This document shows, piece by piece, positions 1 through 6,740 of a DNA stretch of 64,000 nt (the stretch's first letter is position 1; every line of letters begins with the position of its first letter). The position numbers and the translations under genes were made by a program. Source of the stretch: Pseudomonadota bacterium (GTDB lineage: Bacteria; Pseudomonadota; Gammaproteobacteria; Burkholderiales; JAJZQI01); the NCBI GenBank assembly GCA_021851875.1, contig JAJZQI010000012.1, forward strand, positions 1 through 64,000. Reading direction: 5' to 3'. The notes below the pieces were generated by a model. It searched no databases, was not told where the DNA came from, and worked only from the letters and a program-made list of their open reading frames with translations.

Positions 1-259
1 TTTTGTATTGCCGCTGTTGCAGAAAGCCCACGGCTGCGGCCGGTGAGCTGAATATCTGTTCTTTGCCAATGTTGAGCCCCATGCCGTGCAGTTTTTGCCA
101 CAGGGACTGGAGGCTGCGGGTTGAGGTGTTGGTGAGGAAGCGGATGGCCAGCCCCTGCCGCTGCAAGATGGCGATGGTGTCGATGGCACCTGCAATGGGT
201 GTGTTGTCGACGTACATGACGCCATCCAGATCGATGAGCAAGCCTTTAACTGGGGCCAT
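1..259 (-). CDS. HAD-superfamily (subfamily IIA) hydrolase, N-terminal part only
   Basis: The first 86 or so residues of a HAD phosphatase; the rest lies beyond the left edge. The N-terminus reads MAPVKGLLIDLDGVMYVDN, which is HAD motif I (DLDGV) with its nucleophilic Asp, and motif II follows as RFLTNTST. The 'DLDGVMY' plus 'TNTST' combination is typical of the IIA group (NagD/LHPP-like), which removes phosphate from small metabolites or phospho-amino acids; the substrate cannot be told here. The start at 259 is supported by AGGAGAACGC just upstream on the minus strand. Confidence 0.85.
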   Translation of the reverse strand, partial: MAPVKGLLIDLDGVMYVDNTPIAGAIDTIAILQRQGLAIRFLTNTSTRSLQSLWQKLHGMGLNIGKEQIFSSPAAAVGFLQQRQYK

Positions 260-384
260 CGCGTTCTCCTGAGGTTCGCTGTATTTTTATTTTACATCGT
301 TAACCCCCAAGTTCTTGCTTGCTTCAGCCACTTGCGCCATTCCTTGGGTGTAAACTGATCGGGTTATTTTGAGAGCCTGATGTT

Positions 385-708
385 ATGCACAACCTTTCTC
401 CCCAAATGCTGCAAGAGTGGCTGGACGACCCGGCCCGGCCGAGTCCGTTGTTATTGGACGTGCGCGAGCCGTGGGAGTTTGAAATTTGCCACATTGCCGG
501 CGCGCGGCTGATGCCGATGCAGAGCGTGCCGCTTCAGGCCGCTGAGTTGCAGCCCGATGCGGAGATTGTGGTGATCTGCCACCACGGGGTGCGCAGCCGG
601 CATGTGGGGGTGTTTCTGGAGCGTAACGGCTTTACCCGCATCTACAACCTGGGCGGCGGGGTGGATGCCTGGGCGAACCAGGTGGACCATGCGATGCCCT
701 TGTATTGA
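385..708 (+). CDS. Single-domain rhodanese-like sulfurtransferase
   Basis: A 107-residue protein made of one rhodanese domain. The active-site loop is CHHGVRS, with the Cys that would carry the persulfide, and the domain closes with the usual NLGGGVDAWA. LLLDVREPWEF is the conserved early strand. Proteins of this size are cytoplasmic (no signal peptide is visible) and pass sulfane sulfur to acceptors or detoxify sulfide or cyanide; the partner is unknown. An ATG at 380 is in another frame, so 385 is the start. It is transcribed away from the HAD gene across a 125-bp spacer. Confidence 0.9.
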   Translation: MHNLSPQMLQEWLDDPARPSPLLLDVREPWEFEICHIAGARLMPMQSVPLQAAELQPDAEIVVICHHGVRSRHVGVFLERNGFTRIYNLGGGVDAWANQVDHAMPLY

Positions 709-713
709 GCGAT

Positions 714-742
714 TTGCGGTTTCTTTGCTGTTTATCTATACT
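714..742 (+). promoter_or_regulatory. Sigma70-type promoter of the toxin-antitoxin operon
   Basis: TTGCGG (714-719) and TATACT (737-742) are separated by 17 bp. The -10 hexamer matches 5 of 6 consensus bases and runs straight into the palindrome at 742-763, so a bound repressor would block RNA polymerase. Predicted from sequence only. Confidence 0.5.
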
Positions 743-763
743 TTTACCACAAATGTGGTAAAA
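742..763 (+). promoter_or_regulatory. Palindromic operator of the toxin-antitoxin operon
   Basis: A perfect inverted repeat with arms TTTTACCACA and TGTGGTAAAA and an AA centre, ending 10 bp before the antitoxin ATG. Antitoxins of type II modules usually repress their own operon by binding such a site, so this is the expected autoregulatory operator. Confidence 0.75.
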
Positions 764-773
764 GGGGCTGTAA

Positions 774-1010
774 ATGTCTGCAAGCACTTCTATTCGAATC
801 AATCAGCAATTATATGAACAAGCCAGGCAGGATGCGGCACTGGAGCATCGCACCATTGCCGGGCAAGTGGAATATTGGGCCAGTGTGGGCCGGGCGGCGC
901 TGGATAACCCTGATTTGCCGGTGAGTTTTATTGCCGAGGTGCTCGCTTCCATGGCAGAGCCGCGCGAGCAAGCCGAACCTTTTGTACCGCGTAGTACCAA
1001 AGGTAAATGA
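774..1010 (+). CDS. ParD-like antitoxin
   Basis: A 78-residue protein beginning MSASTSIRINQQLYEQAR, which looks like the ribbon-helix-helix DNA-binding region of the ParD_like family, with a following segment (HRTIAGQVEYWASVGRAALD) also typical of that group. It should neutralise the product of the next gene and repress the operon through the palindrome just upstream. Its stop overlaps the toxin start by 4 bp (ATGA at 1007-1010), a common arrangement that couples their translation. The start sits behind AAAAGGGGCTGTAA, which supplies a plausible ribosome-binding site. Confidence 0.85.
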   Translation: MSASTSIRINQQLYEQARQDAALEHRTIAGQVEYWASVGRAALDNPDLPVSFIAEVLASMAEPREQAEPFVPRSTKGK

Positions 1011-1285
1011 GCTGGTCGGTATTGCAGACGCGGCGCTTTGCACGCCAGTACAGGAAGCTGCAGGACAATACGGCAGCCGACGTAGATGCGGCGGTGGAGC
1101 AGGTGGCCCTGAAACCGGAATGCGGTGAACGCAAAAAGGGCGACCTGGCAGACTTGCGAGTCTATAAATTCCGTAGTGGTGGACAGCTTTATTTGCTGGG
1201 TTACACGCTGGATGATGCAGTGCGGCTGGTGTATCTGGAGGCAGTGGGGCCACATGAAAATTTTTATCGGGATTTGAAGCGATGA
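1007..1285 (+). CDS. RelE/ParE-superfamily toxin
   Basis: A 92-residue basic protein with the RelE/ParE fold signature: an N-terminal helix (FARQYRKL), a middle LADLRVYKFRSGGQLYLLGY strand block and a C-terminal HENFYRDLKR. ParE members poison DNA gyrase and RelE members cleave mRNA on the ribosome; the sequence does not settle which applies. The pairing with a ParD_like antitoxin and the 4-bp overlap make it the toxin of a type II module. Its stop codon overlaps an ATG at 1282 that belongs to the frame-broken lipoprotein gene. Confidence 0.85.
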   Translation: MSWSVLQTRRFARQYRKLQDNTAADVDAAVEQVALKPECGERKKGDLADLRVYKFRSGGQLYLLGYTLDDAVRLVYLEAVGPHENFYRDLKR

Positions 1286-1694
1286 AACGCTTATAGCTGT
1301 TTTGCTGTTGGTCATGTTGGGCCTGGCCGGCTGTGTGTCGATGGAGGAGCGGCGGGCGGCGTTTTTTAACAGACTCGACCCGTTCGTCGGCAAGACGGCG
1401 GATGAACTGGTGTTGCAGAAGGGCGTGCCGACGGGCAGCTATACGCTGTCGAACGGCGGCAAGGTGCTGGAATATGCCGCCAGTCGCGTGGTGACCCGCG
1501 GCGGCGGCTCGATGACGGTGTTTCAGCAGGTGTATGTGCCGGGCAGTAACGGCGGTACCGGGGCGTGGGTGAGCGTGCCGGTGGAGCGGCCGATGCCTTC
1601 GAGAGTGGATGAAGAGAACTGCAAGATCATTTTCCAGGTTTCGCCGAAGAACATTGTGGAAAGCTGGCGTTCGGAAGGCAATGCCTGTTACTGA
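1282..1694 (+). pseudogene. Small lipoprotein gene with a one-base frame break at its start
   Basis: The open frame from 1302 encodes LLLVMLGLAGC and a mature part of about 115 residues of unknown function. The only good start, ATG at 1282 (ATGA overlap with the toxin stop), reads ATG AAA CGC TTA TAG and is one base out of frame. With one base added the N-terminus would read MKRLIAVLLLVMLGLAGC, a textbook lipoprotein signal with lipobox LAGC. The remaining in-frame starts are TTG 1302 and ATG 1314, without a ribosome-binding site. It is either a recent frameshift, a sequencing error, or a weakly started gene. A strong terminator follows at 1721. Confidence 0.6.
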
Positions 1695-1720
1695 AAGCCG
1701 GTGGGCGTGAATGGGTGAGG

Positions 1721-1747
1721 AGGCGTGCCAAGTGGTACGCCTTTTTA
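1721..1747 (+). terminator. Rho-independent terminator
   Basis: A 9-bp stem (AGGCGTGCC / GGTACGCCT, one G-T pair) with an AAGT loop, followed by five T residues. It ends the toxin-antitoxin/lipoprotein unit and lies just before the convergent membrane-protein gene. Confidence 0.8.
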
Positions 1748-1754
1748 GTGCGGC

Positions 1755-2240
1755 TTAGTGCTGCCCGGTTTGTATGTGAGGGCGCCAGGCGGGCGGCGGG
1801 CGTTTGCGGCCCAGGCGGATGTGCAGGATGAGCAGGGCGGGCGTGGCGAGGCCGACACTCCAGTGCAGTACGGGTAGCCAGGCTTCGTTGGTTTCGCTGA
1901 TGAAGTAGTACAGACAGTAGCCGGTCAGCGCCAGCCAGCCGAACAGCAGTTTCATGCCCAGTCCGCTGCGGCGATTTTTATTAAGGCGCCAGGCGCTGCG
2001 GGCGTGAACGGGCAGAATGCTGCCGATGAGCAGCAACATGGCAAAGCCCATGAGGCCGTGCAGTCGCAGCCACCAGATTTCCAGCGGGTGGGCGGTGCTG
2101 CCGAATTCGCCGTTGAGGCGCATGAAGTGGTGAAAGATCAGCCACAGCAGGCCGGATAGCCACAGCAGGGCAAACACGCCATAGAGCGTTTTTTTGTGGC
2201 CGGCGGGCAGACGGATGGGCTGGGGCGGGTGCTTAAGCAT
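1755..2240 (-). CDS. Four-helix, His-rich membrane protein (possible cytochrome b-type electron carrier)
   Basis: A 161-residue protein with four predicted membrane helices (about residues 15-38, 52-77, 95-113 and 125-145). His residues sit in or next to the helices: LIFHHFMRL, LRLHGLMGF, LPVLHWSVG and LILHIRLG. That pattern suits haem ligation as in small b-type cytochromes, but family membership is inferred, not proven. I chose the ATG at 2240 because it overlaps the apbE stop by 8 bp; the longer open frame upstream only shadows apbE. As the last gene of the hemP-OMP-FMN-apbE operon it could feed electrons from the quinone pool to the flavinylated partner. Confidence 0.7.
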   Translation of the reverse strand: MLKHPPQPIRLPAGHKKTLYGVFALLWLSGLLWLIFHHFMRLNGEFGSTAHPLEIWWLRLHGLMGFAMLLLIGSILPVHARSAWRLNKNRRSGLGMKLLFGWLALTGYCLYYFISETNEAWLPVLHWSVGLATPALLILHIRLGRKRPPPAWRPHIQTGQH

Positions 2241-3168
2241 GGTTCTGCTCACGTTGAGGAAGAGGGACGGGTTGAGCCGGAATGAAGCGGCAGGGGGTGT
2301 TGGACTGCTGGCCATCCAGCAGCAGGGCCTGTGCCTGGAACAGCGGCAGAATGTGGTTGGCAGCGTCGCTGTCGGCGTGAACGACTTTGGTGAGCGCGTC
2401 GGCCAGCATGCAGGAAGGGGCCAGCACGCTGACACTGCGGTCGCTGCTGCAGGCCATGCCATTGTCCGGATGAATGATGGGCATGATGTCGCGGCCATTG
2501 TGCTGACGCCGGTTGTAGTAGCCGGCGGAGGTGGCGACGGCGCCGTCTTGCAACTGCAGCAAGGGGATGAGACGGGTCGGCTCCAGTGGATGGCGCACGT
2601 GGATGGTGTGCGCTTCTGTGCCGAAGATGCGCAGGTCGCCGCCGGCATTGACGTGGCCTGTCCGGGCGCCGGCCTGCCGCAGGGCGGCGATGGCCTGGTC
2701 TACGGCATAGCCCTTGGCAATGCCGGACAGGTCGATTTGCAGCGGTTGCGAGAGGACGACCCGATGCTCCGGCAGCAGGCCGATGTGACGCCAGTTGCCC
2801 GGATAGGAGGCACCCTCAGCCGGCTTGCCGGACGGCAGAAAACCCAGCTTCACGAGCCGTGGGGCAATGGTGACATCGAATAGGCCATTGCTGGCGGTGC
2901 TGAGCAACTGCGCCGTATGCAGGACTGTCCACGTGTGCGGATCGACACTGAGAGGGGTGTGGCAGGGTTGGCGATTGATGCGCGAGATATCGGATGCGGG
3001 ATCGTGGTAGCTCATGAGCCGATGCACGGTTTCCACGACGGAAAAGGCGCTGTCGATGGCGTGCTGCACCTGCTCCGGGCCGGGGCCGCTGGCGGCAATT
3101 TCCACCAGCGTGCCCAGCAAGGGGCGGGCGCGCTGATGTGACACCGGCTTGACTGGGCTGGCGGTCAT
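2233..3168 (-). CDS. apbE: FAD:protein FMN transferase
   Basis: A 311-residue ApbE-family enzyme, which uses FAD to attach FMN covalently to a Thr of target proteins. Visible landmarks are the N-terminal RPLLGTLVEIAA, the LVKLGFLPSG segment, the VNAGGDLRIFG strand and the Mg-binding ADALTKVV near the C-terminus. Its likely substrate is the FMN-binding protein encoded just upstream (4-bp overlap, 3165-3168). No signal peptide or lipobox is apparent, although most bacterial ApbE proteins act outside the cytoplasm; either export differs or flavinylation occurs before secretion. Confidence 0.92.
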   Translation of the reverse strand: MTASPVKPVSHQRARPLLGTLVEIAASGPGPEQVQHAIDSAFSVVETVHRLMSYHDPASDISRINRQPCHTPLSVDPHTWTVLHTAQLLSTASNGLFDVTIAPRLVKLGFLPSGKPAEGASYPGNWRHIGLLPEHRVVLSQPLQIDLSGIAKGYAVDQAIAALRQAGARTGHVNAGGDLRIFGTEAHTIHVRHPLEPTRLIPLLQLQDGAVATSAGYYNRRQHNGRDIMPIIHPDNGMACSSDRSVSVLAPSCMLADALTKVVHADSDAANHILPLFQAQALLLDGQQSNTPCRFIPAQPVPLPQREQNHA

Positions 3169-3710
3169 TTGAGCGCAACCTCCCAGGTGACGAGCAACCG
3201 CTTGATGCCATCGGTGATATGGCGGCAGGAAAGGGTGGCGCCGCTGATGTTTTTGATGTCTTCATCCAGCTTGAGCGGGTCGGAGGCTTTTTTTCCGGTG
3301 AACTGGACGCGCCATTTGGGGTTCTGCACTTCGCTGCCGTGGGTTTCCCGGTAGTCGAGGATTTCGACTCCTTTTACCGTGCCGTCGTTACCAATGGCAA
3401 TGGCGTAGGTGATGAACTCATGTTTGCCATACACTTCGTCGAGTATCACCCAGCCCAGGCTTTTGTCGTTGAGGCGAGCCTGCCAGGCCTTGAGGGTCGT
3501 GTTGCGCACCCGCATGCCGGATTGCGCTTCAATACTGCTGCGCATCGGTTCGGTCAGCGTGATTGAGCGGCTGTCGAACTGGTTCGCGGAGGGAAACAAG
3601 ACGCCGCGCGCCTGTTCGATGCCGAGATACTGCACCGCAAAAGCCGGCGCCGAGGCGGCGGCCGGCAGAAGGATGGCGGGGACAAGCAGCCAACGGTTCA
3701 GGTCGTTCAT
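3165..3710 (-). CDS. Exported FMN-binding-domain protein (flavinylation target)
   Basis: A 181-residue protein with a signal peptide (WLLVPAILLPAAASAPAFA) and an FMN_bind domain covering roughly residues 85-180. The C-terminal motif ISGATLS matches the SGAT-type sequence whose Thr is flavinylated by ApbE, as in NqrC and RnfG. It therefore probably carries covalent FMN on the outer face of the inner membrane. Its neighbours are an ApbE (downstream, overlapping) and an outer-membrane protein (upstream, 10-bp gap). A cysteine directly after the motif (TLSCRH) is unusual and could tune or bridge the flavin site. Confidence 0.85.
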   Translation of the reverse strand: MNDLNRWLLVPAILLPAAASAPAFAVQYLGIEQARGVLFPSANQFDSRSITLTEPMRSSIEAQSGMRVRNTTLKAWQARLNDKSLGWVILDEVYGKHEFITYAIAIGNDGTVKGVEILDYRETHGSEVQNPKWRVQFTGKKASDPLKLDEDIKNISGATLSCRHITDGIKRLLVTWEVALK

Positions 3711-3720
3711 ACCCGGCTCC

Positions 3721-4623
3721 TCAGAAGTTGAAACCGATCTTGAGACGTACTTCCTGCTTGGTCTTTTCGATCAGGTGCAGGTTGCTGTCGTTCTGTTCGG
3801 GAAATTTCTCGCCGCCACCGCGCAATTGCGGCAGCCAGGTGAGCGTAAACCACCATTTCTTGTCGCCGTAATGCACGCTGGGGCCGGCCTGGATACTCCA
3901 GCGTTCCTGACCGACGTCGGTTTCATATTCCGTGTCGTACAGCGCTTCTGCGCCGACAAACCATTTTGGAGCGATCCGATACGACAGGCCGGTGCCGGCC
4001 AGAAGGCCGATTTCCATTTCCGGATTGGTGTTCCAGTCAAACCCGTCGGGTAGACCTTCGATGGGTTTGCGCTTGGCGTAGGTGGCTTCCATACCCAGGT
4101 TGGCGACCCACACGAGCTGGTCGTCGAGGAAGTTCTTTTGCCCCAGCAGCCAGGTTTCCACCGTGTATTTGTCCTTTTTCTGGCCCGAATGCGGGTCCAG
4201 CGTGGTGTAGGCGGCGGAGACATAGGCGGCCAGACCGATGTCGTCCTTGGCGGGGCTGAGGAAGCTGTATTTGCCGGATACTTCCAGGCCGGACAGCTTG
4301 AGGCCGGTGGCGGCATCTTGCGGGATATAGCCGTCTACCAGCAGGCCCTGCGTTTTGACCGATTGGCCCAGCAGATAGGCGGCAGCGGTGAATTTGTCGG
4401 TGACGCCGTATTCGAATTCGGTTTTGCTGTCGTAGGCCGTGTAAGCTCCGGCACCTTTGTCCCAGCGTTTGGTGGTGTGCTGAACAATTTCGAGTGCGCC
4501 TTTGGGCAGGGTTTCCGCGCCTTTGATGTAGCCGAACAGGCTTTCATCCGCCTGCGAGGTGAGCGAAGTCAGAGCGAGGGTGAGGCTGCTGGCGAGCAGC
4601 AGAGGGGTGCGAGTCAGTTTCAT
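3721..4623 (-). CDS. Outer-membrane beta-barrel protein (DUF6662-like)
   Basis: A 300-residue protein with a signal peptide ending SQADE and a mature part of alternating amphipathic strands that finishes in Phe (KIGFNF), the usual C-terminal signal for outer-membrane insertion. I recognise it as resembling DUF6662, a family without an assigned function. Lying between hemP and the flavin genes behind a Fur box, it may be a pore or surface partner for iron or haem acquisition, but nothing in the sequence shows a substrate, and it lacks the plug domain of TonB-dependent receptors. Confidence 0.7.
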   Translation of the reverse strand: MKLTRTPLLLASSLTLALTSLTSQADESLFGYIKGAETLPKGALEIVQHTTKRWDKGAGAYTAYDSKTEFEYGVTDKFTAAAYLLGQSVKTQGLLVDGYIPQDAATGLKLSGLEVSGKYSFLSPAKDDIGLAAYVSAAYTTLDPHSGQKKDKYTVETWLLGQKNFLDDQLVWVANLGMEATYAKRKPIEGLPDGFDWNTNPEMEIGLLAGTGLSYRIAPKWFVGAEALYDTEYETDVGQERWSIQAGPSVHYGDKKWWFTLTWLPQLRGGGEKFPEQNDSNLHLIEKTKQEVRLKIGFNF

Positions 4624-4690
4624 GCCGTTTCCTAAGTCAAATCAGTTTGCTGGCTGGCTTGCCCGGAAAGGCTGGCTGGCTGGAGGTGGG

Positions 4691-4861
4691 TTATTTTGTA
4701 AGAATCAGTTTGCCGTTGCGGGTGAGCCGCAATGTGTAAATGTCCTGGCCGTGCCGGATAAGGACCTCATTACGGGAGCCGAAGAGTGTGCTGCTGTCAG
4801 TCATGCGGTCGGCCGGCTTGGGTGCGGCCGGAAGCGTTGCGGGTACATTACATTGAGACAT
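4691..4861 (-). CDS. hemP: Hemin uptake protein HemP
   Basis: A 56-residue protein. The C-terminal two-thirds (SSTLFGSRNEVLIRHGQ, then YTLRLTRNGKLILTK) is the full HemP signature; HemP is a small Fur-regulated protein found with haem uptake loci. The ATG at 4861 has AAGGAT eight bases ahead; a second ATG (MTDSS) lies inside. It is the first gene after the Fur box at 4925, so the five-gene leftward operon is probably induced by iron shortage. No haem receptor (HmuR) follows, which is unusual. Confidence 0.85.
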   Translation of the reverse strand: MSQCNVPATLPAAPKPADRMTDSSTLFGSRNEVLIRHGQDIYTLRLTRNGKLILTK

Positions 4862-4924
4862 TGTTGTGATCCTTGTCCAATCAAGAATAATTCACATTAT
4901 CCTTAAATTTTTGCCGGAGCGCAA

Positions 4925-4943
4925 GTAAATGAGAATTATTATT
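4925..4943 (-). promoter_or_regulatory. Fur box upstream of hemP
   Basis: GTAAATGAGAATTATTATT matches the 19-bp Fur consensus at 14 of 19 positions and lies 63 bp before the hemP start. Fur with Fe(II) would bind here and shut the operon off. Confidence 0.7.
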
Positions 4944-5226
4944 GTTGATGTTGTTCGCCGCAGCACAGCTGTCTTCAGCATGACTGCCAGAAAACCCTCT
5001 GTTTGGGGATTTCTCGGATTTCTTGGCAGTTCCCCGGTGCGGCGGTCGAATTTGCGTTTGCAGGGCGAGAGTGAGCAGACATCGCCGATGTGGGCGATGC
5101 AGGGAAAATGCCGACGGGGGCAGTGGAAAAAGGATACAGCGCCGCGGGGTACGGCCGTGTTCGCCCATGCGCGATATTGATGGGCGGGGTTGGGGGGAAA
5201 TAGGCCGATTGCCGAGCGCTGGCCGT
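4944..5226. other. Intergenic region without a convincing gene
   Basis: Between the Fur box and the cold-shock terminator the only open frames are short, lack ribosome-binding sites and show no family resemblance. I see nothing else supportable here; a divergent rightward promoter is possible. Confidence 0.5.
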
Positions 5227-5254
5227 AAAAAAAACCCGCCGCGGCGGGTTTTTT
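5227..5254 (-). terminator. Rho-independent terminator of the cold-shock gene
   Basis: CCCGCCGCGGCGGG is a perfect palindrome flanked by eight A on the left and six T on the right, so it can stop transcription on both strands. It lies 16 bp after the cold-shock stop codon. Confidence 0.9.
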
Positions 5255-5270
5255 GCTCAGGCCGGGCTGA

Positions 5271-5474
5271 TTAGGCGGCTTGAATGTTGGCGGCTTGCTT
5301 GCCTTTCGCGCCGGTGGTCACTTCGAAGCTGACGCGCTGGCCTTCCTGCAGGCTTTTGAAGCCGCTGGACTGGATTGCGGAGAAGTGAGCGAACAGATCT
5401 TCGCCGCCGTTGTCCGGAGTGATAAAGCCAAAGCCTTTGGCATCGTTAAACCACTTTACAGTACCTGTTTCCAT
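5271..5474 (-). CDS. CspA-family cold-shock protein
   Basis: A 67-residue single OB-fold RNA chaperone. The two nucleic-acid-binding motifs are intact: KGFGFITP (RNP1) and DLFAHFS (RNP2). [17 protein letters not shown] is the family's standard start. It binds single-stranded RNA or DNA in the cytoplasm and melts mRNA structure. The roughly 190-bp untranslated stretch to 5665 fits the long 5' leaders of cold-shock mRNAs, though I could not identify a cold box. It has its own terminator, so it is monocistronic. Confidence 0.95.
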   Translation of the reverse strand: METGTVKWFNDAKGFGFITPDNGGEDLFAHFSAIQSSGFKSLQEGQRVSFEVTTGAKGKQAANIQAA

Positions 5475-5665
5475 TTTACATCTTCCTTAAATATCAAGAA
5501 TTTATCGGGCGACATGCCCATAGCCACAGAAGATCAAGGAAAACGCGAAACAACGGGGTCCTGCAATTTTGAAGCTTGATTCCTAAGACTGCGCCCACCA
5601 TACCACACTCATCATGTATCACCTAGACATATTTTATTTATTTTCAGAGTCTTGCTTGCCCGCAG

Positions 5666-6622
5666 CTAAAGGTCTCCCAGCACGCGGATGTGCGCGGCGA
5701 CGCTGCGGCCCAGCGCGCTGAGCGCGTAACCGCCTTCCAGCGTGGAAACGATGCGTTTTTGCGCGTGTCGGGCCGCCACCTGTTTAAGCTGTTCGGTGAC
5801 CCAGCTGTAATCGGCCTCGGTGAGTTTGAGATGGGCCATGTCGTCTTCGCGGTGGGCGTCGAAGCCGGCCGAGATGAACAGTATCTGCGGCTTGAACGCA
5901 TCGAGCGCGGGCAGCCAGATGTCGCTGACGGCGGCGCGGAATGCTTCACCGCCGCTGTTGGCCGGCAGCGGGGTGGGGATGATGTGCGCATTGCCGCTGT
6001 CGGCGCCGCTGTAGGGGTAGAACGGGTGCTCGAAGCTGGAGCAGAGCAGCACGCGCGGGTCGTCGTGAAAAATGTCTTCCGTGCCGTTGCCGTGGTGCAC
6101 GTCGAAATCGGCGATGGCCACCCGTTCCAGGCCGTGGTGTTCCAGCGCATGGGCAGCGCCCACGGCGACGTTGTTGAAAAAGCAGAAGCCCATGGCCTGG
6201 TTGCGGGTGGCGTGGTGGCCCGGCGGGCGCACGCTGCAGAAGGCGTTTTCCGCCTGGCCGTTGATGACTAAATCCGTGGCCAGCACGGCGGCGCCGGCGG
6301 CGCGCAGGGCGGCTTCATAGGTGCCCGGCAGCATGGCCGTGTCGGGGTCGAGCTGCACCATGCCGCTGGCGGGCGCGGCGGCTTCGATTCCGCGGATATA
6401 CGCTGCGCTGTGCACGCGGGCCAGTTGCTCGAAGCTGGCCCGCGGCGCATCGTGGTGCTGCAGCAGGTCATACAGGCCGGAAGCAATCAACTGGTCGGTG
6501 ATGGCCTGCAGGCGGGCGGGCGACTCGGGATGCCAGGGTCCCATGTTGTGCTGCAGACAAGCCGGGTGAGTGATGAAGGCGGTTTGCACGATTACTGGCC
6601 GAGTGATTGCTGTTGCATCCAT
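5666..6622 (-). CDS. Class II HDAC-family deacetylase (acetoin-utilisation/acetylpolyamine amidohydrolase type)
   Basis: A 318-residue zinc-dependent deacetylase. The catalytic centre is complete: the His-His pair in PPGHHA, the zinc ligands in DFDVHHGNGT and SAGFDAH, and the LEGGY loop with the transition-state Tyr. Family members remove acetyl groups from lysines of proteins such as acetyl-CoA synthetase, or from polyamines. I start it at the ATG at 6622 (MDATAI), because longer forms run into the divergent gene. It is divergent from a GNAT-bearing acyl-CoA-synthetase-like protein, so the two may write and erase lysine acetylation. Confidence 0.88.
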   Translation of the reverse strand: MDATAITRPVIVQTAFITHPACLQHNMGPWHPESPARLQAITDQLIASGLYDLLQHHDAPRASFEQLARVHSAAYIRGIEAAAPASGMVQLDPDTAMLPGTYEAALRAAGAAVLATDLVINGQAENAFCSVRPPGHHATRNQAMGFCFFNNVAVGAAHALEHHGLERVAIADFDVHHGNGTEDIFHDDPRVLLCSSFEHPFYPYSGADSGNAHIIPTPLPANSGGEAFRAAVSDIWLPALDAFKPQILFISAGFDAHREDDMAHLKLTEADYSWVTEQLKQVAARHAQKRIVSTLEGGYALSALGRSVAAHIRVLGDL

Positions 6623-6740
6623 GATAGATGATCTGGCGGCCCGCCGGCAAAACGCTGCGTTGTCATGCAATTGATGCCATTGCAGTGTATATACTGGAAT
6701 GTGGCAGTTTCTCTGTACAACAATACAAACAGGATCTCGC

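Noticed and set aside
1755..2648. A 297-residue version of the four-helix membrane protein
   Set aside because: The extra N-terminal part is out-of-frame apbE sequence, Pro/Ser/Thr-rich without conservation; the ATG at 2240 fits the operon.
4929..5180. A rightward 83-codon gene beginning in the Fur box
   Set aside because: No ribosome-binding site, unlikely composition, and the start codon lies inside the regulatory site.
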